NCBI RefSeq assembly: GCF_914767665.1
Contig: NC_059502.1
Span: 58,448,031 to 58,512,030, forward strand
Source: Harmonia axyridis
Taxonomy: Eukaryota; Arthropoda; Insecta; Coleoptera; Coccinellidae
Reading direction: 5' to 3'
DNA: 64,000 nucleotides
How positions within the stretch are numbered: position 1 is the stretch's first letter; each line of letters begins with the position of its first letter. Position numbers and translations under genes: made by a program. Below are positions 57,701 through 64,000 of the stretch, one piece after another. The notes under the pieces are model-generated. The model was not told the origin of the DNA. It saw only the letters and a program-made list of their open reading frames with translations, and searched no databases.

Positions 57701-57744
57701 TATTCTCCCAATGAACTAAAAAAAGAAAAAATTTTCATACCCAT
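54733..57744 (-). CDS. LINE ORF2: endonuclease / reverse transcriptase, intact
   Basis: A 1003-residue protein that nicks target DNA and reverse-transcribes its own RNA at the cut. The apurinic-type endonuclease lies at about 57-265: HLNIRSISKN (Asn63), ILILSETW (Glu91-92 region), DGTIAFIKENI, TIFTGDININI (Asp195, Asn197), NACLDHFFVK and YHITDHFPIF (Asp260-His261). The reverse transcriptase lies at about 500-780: AAPGPDAIQP, SIVSPIFKKGSKVDVGNYRP, DRQFGFRTGVSTSDAI, FVDLEKAFDTVSH, NYGVPQGTVLGPLLFNIYIN and VVAYADDTS with the catalytic Asp pair at about 730. The C-terminal thumb region KYLGVYIDRLLRWDEH, GIVGWGAAY and TYSTRSQSQN resembles the fragment at 21030-21740. A Cys/His cluster (NCDHNCDC) lies just before the thumb. 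No RNase H domain. No internal stop. Confidence 0.93.
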   Translation of the reverse strand: MGMKIFSFFSSLGEYNCILNIEEVEILTENECSTVTFELDSVDELNGNVLSDEACYVSVCHLNIRSISKNLDDFLILLEQIKSRYDILILSETWQVDDLNVLSIPGYIVYYSGSKYNQNDGTIAFIKENISHTVTLIKKQQIVFMKISCSKKSLNYDIFALYRPPSTDIDLFFADLSEVLREHLEKSNTTIFTGDININILDPLSSDTNHYLNILHTYNFVYYLSTPTRGNACLDHFFVKCSSGSCDKIEFAVLKYHITDHFPIFLKLYGSDLQDTHELLPEHKIVRKINYESLRSKLNSQNWECLYKNESVNDSTEIFLSILLKHINDSTVAKKVTIKKKHRSLKPWMSFGLVVSIRKREKMYREYSRDINNLELKEKLRKYRNMLNVLIRNAKNFYYKSQLDESFNNVGKLWRIVNQATGRESKREMKIEKVVNNDGDQITDHFDISNHFNTYFCGIGANMAEKIKKSNKSTYSNIKHKWVKQSLFLSPITEREIFNQIQSLRANAAPGPDAIQPNTLKQIASQILKPLEYILNLSMMKGEFPTVFKQSIVSPIFKKGSKVDVGNYRPISVIGVIAKVFEKCLKTRITEFFDKHKILSDRQFGFRTGVSTSDAIFEVTKTVYESIDRNKKVIAMFVDLEKAFDTVSHDILLEKLEQYGVRGIAADLIRTYLKDRTQIVKVNNVKSNAKIINYGVPQGTVLGPLLFNIYINEILTLKFDSDTKVVAYADDTSYIFVDDTWESVTKKAEEGLAVICREMENILLTLNIQKTKFITFTLTESTYPNIKTIKIHKKKNCDHNCDCRNFIEEASKIKYLGVYIDRLLRWDEHIKHIVKLLRCTLPKFKLLVNILSQRTIFTIYFALAQSILEYGIVGWGAAYRTHLESLETTQKFILRIIMKKDRLYPSHSLFNEAKVYTIGQLFHKNALLMIYKHRVDYVRYEHTYSTRSQSQNQIKTPKIQKTISQKHASHVGIRLYNALPQEIKRVSDLRHFVRKIKNTILNS

Positions 57745-57821
57745 ATGGGCATCCTGAAAACGAATTCTATAATAAATGATAAAAAGAAAAAGATTTTACA
57801 AAAATGGTTCACTAAAAATAA

Positions 57822-58055
57822 TCAGATTGAATTCAAATGTTCAATTGACAAAATATTTATGACATGTTTGTTCGATCTAACAAATACTCTGCCGTTCTTT
57901 GTCCAAGTATTGGTAAAAGAAAATTTTTTTCCAGCTTCCTCTAATATCTTGATTCTTATATTGGTGAGATCTTCCTTGATAACTATTCCTGATCCCTTTA
58001 AATTTCTCTTGGCGTTGAAAATTTCCATTCTTTTTCTGTGATCGTGCAACTTCAA
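57822..58055 (-). CDS. LINE ORF1, C-terminal fragment
   Basis: 77 residues just upstream of ORF2: RNLKGSGIVIKEDLTNIRIK, ILEEAGKKFSFTNTWTKNGR and VFVRSNKHVINI. The pattern (EDLT..R..IL..A, then W...GR.FVR) matches the C-terminal domain of ORF1 proteins in many insect LINEs (FP-C-like RNA-binding chaperone). Its N-terminus is missing because the element is 5'-truncated near 58070. The stop lies 77 bases before the ORF2 ATG. Confidence 0.75.
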   Translation of the reverse strand: MKLHDHRKRMEIFNAKRNLKGSGIVIKEDLTNIRIKILEEAGKKFSFTNTWTKNGRVFVRSNKHVINILSIEHLNSI

Positions 58056-58070
58056 TAATATACCCCTTGA

Positions 58071-58432
58071 TAATTATAGAAATTAAGGAAGAACATTATT
58101 TTATTAGGAGCATTGAAGTCGATATGCAATTGAAACATTTACTTCTTGGCGTGTGAGTGAGAACCGAGAAAATTTCACATAGCTTTATTGTTTTCACTTC
58201 ACTTTGTTTCCATCATATATATTTGGAAGAGCATATAGGGTGTTCTGCAAAAAAATGAACCATACTTATGGTTACAGTTTCGTCGTTCCCGCGATATGAT
58301 TTAAAATAGTACCTGTCAAAGAACTGGCTGGCATTGGCCATTGAAAAGTCCGCTAAAAGATGATGAACGAAATCTACCTTTGTTATTATGAACATTATTA
58401 TTAAAAACACAATTTGTTGCATACTGACATAG
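58071..58432. other. Intergenic, one repeat start
   Basis: ATAGGGTGTTCTGCAAAAAA near 58234 resembles transposon-end sequences. Nothing else is supported. Confidence 0.4.
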
Positions 58433-59168
58433 TATACAGGATGTCCCGGGAGTAACTGTACCTACTCTAACCAGAGGTAGAGTAGGACTAGGTGAGTACG
58501 AATTGAGTGCAAAAAATTAATTTCTGCCTTTCCTAAGAAATCTACAGGGTGAGTTTGCATATTCATGGAAATAATGAAACCATCATCAGAACTAAATTTA
58601 TCGGCGGAATTTATTGGAACTTGGGATGTTATTCACACATGCCGAGGTCGAGTGAGGGACAGGTTAATTTTTACAATATTCCAGGACCGGACCCATTATT
58701 TCTCATTTGAAGTGTTCAGGTTGAAAATATCACTTTGTATTTAAAATCATTGTTCATATTTTCAATAAGTACATAGATTCAGTTTCAATACGCGGTGTCA
58801 CCCAAAATTGTCACATCTTACATTCTTTCTTATGAATTTTTGAAATTGTACAAAGTTTGAAAATTTTTATTTATTCAGGAGTGAGGCATCTCGTGAAAGT
58901 CGCGAATGAATATAAAGATTAAAAATCTTCTTTAAAACACAGTGAACGGTTAGTATATGATAATAATTTGATAATGAATTAAATAATTTATCAGTGAAAC
59001 AACAATAAGAAGCAGAAAAAAATTATACCCGAAGGCAAAATATGAATTGTTTGAAACATAAGCTTTCTTAGGAAAGGCAGAAATGAATTTTTTGCAGTCA
59101 ATCCGTACTCACCTAGTCCTACTCTACCTCTGGTTAGAGTAAGTACATTTACTCCCGGGACACCTGTA
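58433..59168. mobile_element. TIR element with about 100-bp arms
   Basis: The left end is TACAGGATGTCCCGGGAGTA. The right end, reversed, is TACAGGTGTCCCGGGAGTAA. Both continue through ACTCTAACCAGAGGTAGAGT, AGGACTAGGTGAGTACG and TTTCTGCCTTTCCTAAGAAA. Past that point the two sides differ: the left side runs into ACAGGGTGAGTTTGC, possibly a further insertion. No transposase is encoded. Confidence 0.82.
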
Positions 59169-61394
59169 TATGGTATAGCCAGTCTAGATGAATTTATTGA
59201 TGGTAAAGACTGGTTCACTTTGGTATAATTAGTAGTATTTTGCAGATATTTCATCGAATTAAGTTATCAGCTATATTTGGACCCCAAAATGCAATAACAC
59301 AGTTTATGTTCTGTTCCAATTCTATAATATTGATTGAATATAATTTTTTTTTATAAAAAAACAGTTATCAAATAATGTCTGTAAATGGCTTTGGGAGTAA
59401 TACTGTGATCATCTGAAGAGTGGTGTCATGAATATCAATAACATTATTTGATCAAATTATCTGGTTGCGGATTTCTGAAAAGCAATAATCATTGGTTCAT
59501 AATCATTATTATTGTTCAAGGAAACTGCATGAAACTCTGTCTATGCATCCATTGGTATTTTACTCCTAGACGCATGACGTCAAAAGAGGAAATAGACTTA
59601 GATATGGCATTCAAACATCCCGCAGGTAAATGCCTTACCAACCCAACTGAATTCTAATGACATAGCTGGTCGTGATTACTTTTAATGCATTGCGCGCTTC
59701 TTTCTTTTGGCACCTTAATAGATTTGTGAACTTGCCTTACTTATAAATTTTACAGTAATTATATCTCTAATCAGTTATCCACCACTTCTCGATGTTCTAT
59801 TTGCACATACCACCTGTTTCAACTATACCTGATTTAATATGCACGGCTATATTTTGTTCAACTTAAATGCTGCAGCATCGTCTTTTTTGGACAAAGGAAA
59901 TCACAAACGTTATGAATTATTGTTATATGTATTACAGTTACTGATCCATTTAGTAAATATTCAAATGAATTGATATCAAATGGAAATAAAATGATAAAAT
60001 GACAGGAAATTTTATTGGCATTATAGAAAATTTGGTGTGAGAAATTTGTGTTCCTAGACATACAAACATCGTCAAAAGTCTTGCCCCCCCCCCTAGGTTT
60101 CTCAAGGAATAAACAATCTATGTTCTGAAATTTAAATATAAATAATTTTTTCACATAAACCCAAATCTTTGGAATTCTTGTATAGAAGAGGCCTAAAATC
60201 ATTAGGGAAAAATAACAAATAATATGCAGTTACTTCCAAAACTAAGAATCTAAACACGTTGGAATTGATAAACCAAAATGGCGAGTCCAATCCAATTCAC
60301 TATGTGTCTTGGAGATTTAGAGAGCGATATGATAATTGTGGTAAACTAGTATGTGTATCACACATACATTGACACAAAAAATATTTGCTTTATTGAAGGC
60401 CAGAAGAAATCGACTGCAAGACCTCCCAAGAATTAATTTGTTTCGATAGAGAACGTTTCTTGAAGTATCAGTATGCATAAAACGAAATGAAAGAAAGGTT
60501 TCTTGAGAATAGGGAAAACCTTTATTCAGTGGAAATGAAAAAACTATTATATAAACTATATGAAGAGACGAACAATTCATCTTAATCGAGCAAGAATATT
60601 CAAACATTAGTCACATGAAAATTCTCTGGACAATATCATATTCATTCTGTATTCTCAATAATAATTAACTTTTGGATTCAGACCAGGAAAAAGTTAGCCT
60701 CTTCATAAATTTTGAGGAAGCTTATGGAAAATTTCTCGATTCCACTAAACCTAAGTTACTATTTTTAGGTTGCGGGTATCCTATTAACTTTTTGACTCTT
60801 GACACGATATCTGTTATGTGATTTTTTTGTGAACTTATGACTTTCATAGGAGAATCTCATCTTTTTGATATTGAAATTGAGTTTTACTGAATTTTATTCT
60901 TCCGTAGTTGATATCTGGGTCTTTTATGTATCTTTGACAGGCTTGTGGTCAACTAGTCTTCGAAGCTCGTTATTTGGACGTTAACTTAACCTTTCAAAAA
61001 TCTTCTGAGCCTTTCGATCCAAAAACTCTGTGACAGTTTCCCATTCTCAGTATCTGTGGATTTCTTGATTTAAAACGAACCACATCATATCCATTACAGC
61101 TCTTATTTTCAGTCACTTGTATTTTCTTGATATGGTTTTTGTCATGCTACCGATCTATATATTAGATGAGGTTGTGCAATGATTCTCAGATACCTATTTT
61201 GATTTGGATCTTTATTTCTATAAGTGGGTAGTGGGTTTAGTCTGCCCATTGCATCTAGTATTACACCAAGGTATTAGACTTTATTCTCCCCTTTTATTTC
61301 GTCTTCATCTATCTTCAGATTTGAGTTCACCTCTAGTCGGAGAGAGCCTGGCTCTTTTTGCCGTTTATTTGAATTTTCCATTTGCAGTTCGTAT
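59169..61394. other. Intergenic, one weak exon candidate
   Basis: 59570-59625 is flanked by TTTTACTCCTAG and GTAAATG and could encode RMTSKEEIDLDMAFKHPA. It does not join in phase with the exon at 32990, so it is only a candidate. A C-rich run near 60088 and low-complexity ORFs follow. The stretch 60690-61400 has scattered LINE-like words on both strands that do not form a consistent frame. Confidence 0.35.
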
Positions 61395-61615
61395 CGTCAA
61401 AGATGGAATTCGCTTTTGAGGACAAACAGCCCCAAATATGCGAATTGGTAATGAAAAATTTCATGAAAAGGATATGGTACTGCAACCATAGCCGTGGCGG
61501 CCATTCCATTGTTAATGACATACTTACTCTTCAAATGAAATAAACATCCATTGATTTATCTTAAAATATACTAGTTTTTTTTATCAGTAGATTACTTCTC
61601 ATTGGAATACCCTTT
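61395..61615 (+). mobile_element. Mariner family B copy 3, 3' fragment
   Basis: The plus strand encodes the transposase C-terminus (MKNFMKRIWYCNHSRGG) and then AATAAACATCCATTGATTTA and the terminal CTCATTGGAATACC, matching the 3' ends of copies 1 and 2. Everything upstream is missing. Confidence 0.7.
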
Positions 61616-61671
61616 ATTTATGAATGAAATTAAGCAAGATAATCGGCTACATTGTCTTATTGATTTTTGTA

Positions 61672-62600
61672 AGGGTGTTTTTTTTTCGAGGTACATAACT
61701 TTAAGTTGGCATTACTGTTCAAGATTGCGACCGATTTAACAGCTGTCAAGTGATTTATTCTCAGTTTGGTTGGCAATTCATCATGAATAGACTCACGCCT
61801 GAACAACACTTGCAAATAGTGCAATTTTAATTCGAAAATAATGGTTCTGTGCGGAATACGTATCGCGCACTACGTCCATTAGCGATGAAGCGCACTTCTG
61901 GTTGAATGGCTATGTCAACAAACAAAACTGCCGCATTTGGAGTGAAGCTAATCCTCATGTGTATGTTGAAACACCGTTACATCCAGAAAAACTTACTGTT
62001 TTGTGCGCTTTATGGGCTGGTGGAATCATTGGTCCGTACTTCTTCAAAAACGATGATGGCCAGAACGTTACAGTCAATGGTGATCGGTATAGAGCCATGA
62101 TTACTAACTTTTTCATTCCTGAATTGAACAACCATGATGTCCAGGAGCTGTGGTTCCAACAAGACGGCGCAACATGTCACACAGCTCGTGCCACAATCGA
62201 TTTATTGAAAGACACGTTTGGTGACCGCCTAATTTCACGTTTTGGACCTGTGAATTGGTCTCCAAGATCTTGTGATTTAACAACGCTAGACTACTTTCTG
62301 TGGGGCTATGTAAAGTCATTGGTCTATGCGGATAAGCCACAAACCCTTGACCATTTGGAAGACAACATTCGCCGGGTTATTGCCGATATACGGCCACAAA
62401 TGTTGGAAAAAGTCATCGAAAATTGGACGTCCAGATTGGACCACATCCGAGCCAGCCGTGGTGGTCATATGCCAGAAATCATATTTAAAATATAATGCCA
62501 CAAGATTATCTTGCGGATGAATAAAATTCATGTCAATCGAATAATCCATCGTTGTTTAATTGTAATTTCAAGTTCTATAGCTCTAAAAAAAACACCCTTT
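61672..62600 (+). mobile_element. Mariner-like element, family A copy 5
   Basis: The left end AAGGGTGTTTTTTTTTCGAG is flanked by TA. The right end CTCTAAAAAAAACACCCTTT is followed by A. It has the common deletion (TACGTCCATTAGCGATGAAG), identical at the junction to copy 4. TA target sites are visible on both sides. Confidence 0.9.
61783..62495 (+). pseudogene. Mariner-like transposase, family A copy 5
   Basis: MNRLTPEQHLQIVQF is followed by a stop (TAA at 61828). The later frame of 197 residues carries WLNGYVNKQ... region, WFQQDGATCHTARATIDLLK and RSCDLTTLDYFLWGYVKSLV to the C-terminus RGGHMPEIIFKI. The conserved LTPLD is LTTLD and WPPRS is WSPRS. Inactive. Confidence 0.85.
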
Positions 62601-63787
62601 AGTTTGCATACGTGAATTTTAAGGATTGAAACTTGGCAATATCAAAAAATAATTTTCTCGAAAACAGAATAACATGAATACTGATATAGTCATTTAATTT
62701 TCCAAAGAATTGAAGTATTCTGTATGAAATTTGAATTTTATTTTCTGAGTAAGAAGAACTTGTTCACATACGAGTTTGCGCAAATCTAAAAATATTCTTC
62801 GGACTCTTCACTTCATATGTCGAAGACGTCTGTCCCATGTCGTCCCACAGTCAATCAGCGGTTTGCCTATAACGATATTGAATTCTGAAGCGTTGTTCCA
62901 TTCCATAATAGTTATAAATTTTATCAGAACGTTTGCCAATCATTCCGGTTTACGATTCCCATTCAGACATTAATGAAACCAAACTGGAGGTTTGCTATCG
63001 CTTGCGGGAAAAATATCGTTTTAGTCATTCCAAATATGAGTTATTCATTCCCATTCAACACAATGCACATGCGAGATAGATCGGATTGCTGCATATATAG
63101 ATTTTAATCGAAAGGATGAATAACAGCTATTAAAAAGTTTTCTCGTCTATACTGTAGGCTTCTCATTATTAGGAATCAATAGGATGGTCCAGAAGTATAG
63201 TTCAAAAGCCTTATTTATCCAAATTGGCAATTCGATTCCCATATTTTTATTTTTGGACTCTCAAAAGCTTGCTTTAGAAGAATTTTAAAATGAAATGAGT
63301 GATATGGATATCATTGGTATTAGATCTAATACGCTGCAATATCTTAAATTTTATACTGAGAATAGTTTTCATGATTCTTTTGCGAGGCCCTCAATTATTA
63401 ATGATGATTCACGAAGACCATTGGTTGGAATATTTCGAAGAAAGACTCGAGATAAACACTTGAAAATTTATAGTTTAGCTTTGTTGGGAGAAATAAATTC
63501 TTGGAAAAAATCTTTAGATGCGTTTGACTTCCGGTTTCATAGTGAATGGAAACAACTATCGTTCAATGTAACACCCAGATTTTTATTCTCATTTAATTCT
63601 ACATTCATTTAATGTATCATTTGCGTATTTTTTCCATGAAATTTGTCTGAAATCTGGAAAAAACCTGAAAATTTTTTCAAATAGGCTTTATTCCAATGTT
63701 AATAACTTAGGTAGATAATAATTTTCTAGCTTTTATTGAAAAACATACCAATGCTTCTCCGTCGTTAATTAAAAATTCAATCGAACA
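62601..63787. other. Intergenic with one orphan ORF
   Basis: No transposon ends are recognised. The ORF at 63295-63612 is described separately. Confidence 0.4.
63295..63612 (+). CDS. Orphan ORF, 105 residues, unknown
   Basis: It starts MSDMDIIGIRSNTLQYLKFY and contains RRPLVGIFRRKTRDKHLKIY and WKKSLDAFDFRFHSEWKQLS, with a stop after FNSTFI. The composition is less biased than most chance ORFs here: basic and aromatic, without low-complexity runs. There is no signal peptide, membrane span or recognisable motif. No clear splice sites around it. It could be a decayed host or transposon gene, or chance. Confidence 0.25.
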   Translation: MSDMDIIGIRSNTLQYLKFYTENSFHDSFARPSIINDDSRRPLVGIFRRKTRDKHLKIYSLALLGEINSWKKSLDAFDFRFHSEWKQLSFNVTPRFLFSFNSTFI

Positions 63788-63884
63788 TACAGGGTGTTTC
63801 GATTCCAATTTCAAAGTCAGCCATGAAAAAGCCCTCAAAACTAATTTTTTTCAAACTTATTTTCTTCGTATTAGTCAGGTTGTA
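63788..63884. mobile_element. Fragment with CAGGGTGTTTCGATTCC start
   Basis: A further element start of the TACAGGGTG class, interrupted after about 97 bp by the next element. Confidence 0.4.
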
Positions 63885-64000
63885 TACAGGGTGTCCCGTA
63901 AAGACCACGTCAAACCGATGGAGAATTTAGATCAAAGGATAACCCACCTGCTATTACAAAATTCCCATTATAAAAGTCTTACCGTTTTCGAGACATATTT
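63885..64000 (+). mobile_element. Lineage D element, left arm (runs off window)
   Basis: TACAGGGTGTCCCGTAAAGA and the following 110 bases match both arms of the inverted-dimer element 43462-45404, including GGATAACCCACCTGCTAT, which is shared with its right arm. The rest lies beyond the window end. Confidence 0.85.

Larger units (their letters stand above)
54426..58070 (-). mobile_element. Near full-length LINE with intact ORF2
   Basis: A non-LTR retrotransposon on the minus strand. Its 3' end is a tetranucleotide tail (five TCAA units on the plus strand, 54426-54446; ATTG/TTGA on the coding strand). It holds a complete ORF2 (54733-57744) and the 3' part of ORF1 (57822-58055), and appears truncated near 58070. 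A long uninterrupted ORF2 with all catalytic motifs suggests recent insertion. The tandem short tail and lack of RNase H point to the CR1/L2/Rex-like side of the tree, which is inference. Confidence 0.88.

Noticed and set aside
59570..59625. Candidate exon encoding RMTSKEEIDLDMAFKHPA
   Set aside because: Splice-like borders, but it needs an upstream exon ending in phase 2, while the only nearby exon (32990-33232) ends in phase 1. No partner found.
60690..61400. Possible LINE relic (FGFRPGK-like word on +, YLGVILDAMG-like word on -)
   Set aside because: The words lie on opposite strands and no frame extends them consistently.
1..64000. CRISPR arrays, tRNA or rRNA genes
   Set aside because: No regularly spaced short repeats and no convincing cloverleaf or rRNA sequence was seen by eye. 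A tRNA scan would be needed to exclude tRNA genes fully.

Overview
This window is nuclear DNA of an insect, most likely holometabolous and possibly a beetle; the order is inference and cannot be fixed from the sequence. The evidence is an AT-rich genome with GT-AG introns, an insect-type organic cation transporter split over at least eight exons, and a dense load of Tc1/mariner, hAT, LINE and Ty3/gypsy relics. There is no sign of prokaryotic operons, CRISPR arrays or plasmid functions.

Host genes are few. The only well supported one is the 3' part of an SLC22-type transporter on the + strand (exons at 5188-5291, 6309-6463, 8678-8846, 9110-9346, 11108-11322, 12021-12202, 12259-12395, 12552-12609). 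All exon phases agree and the exons encode 418 residues plus a stop. The first exon or exons lie upstream or were not recognised. A second candidate is a single + strand exon (32990-33232) encoding a signal peptide, a very short ectodomain and one membrane span. It ends in a clean splice donor, and the rest of that gene was not found. An orphan 105-residue ORF sits at 63295-63612.

Most of the rest is mobile DNA. From left to right: nested palindromic elements (1-850); mariner family A copy 1 (1277-2172); a Tc1 deletion derivative (2540-3658); a foldback element beside a mariner relic (3940-4930); the transporter gene, with a gypsy relic in intron 2 and a foldback MITE inside another transposon in intron 4; a foldback carrying a LINE tail (13315-14062); LINE, Tc1 and hAT relics (16330-19745); mariner family B copies; a LINE 3' fragment (21024-21995); a Tc1 element split by a LINE (28914-30753); a Mos1-like mariner relic (31965-32770); a palindrome inside a palindrome (36497-37727); family B copy 4 (40436-41402); mariner A copy 2 (42515-43443); a 1.9-kb inverted-dimer transposon (43462-45404); mariner A copy 3 (46050-46988); B copy 7 (51935-52765); mariner A copy 4 (52856-53783); a 3.6-kb LINE with an uninterrupted 1003-residue ORF2 (54426-58070); a TIR element (58433-59168); and mariner A copy 5 (61672-62600).

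Two patterns stand out. Many palindromic elements with unrelated interiors start with the same TACAGGGTG-like end next to a TA dinucleotide, which suggests mobilisation by related Tc1/mariner transposases. Internal deletion is the usual state of the transposons: four of five family A copies have lost the same part of the transposase while keeping the catalytic core. I found no convincing new multi-gene system. The most unusual structures are the inverted-dimer element, the doubly nested palindromes and the near-intact LINE.
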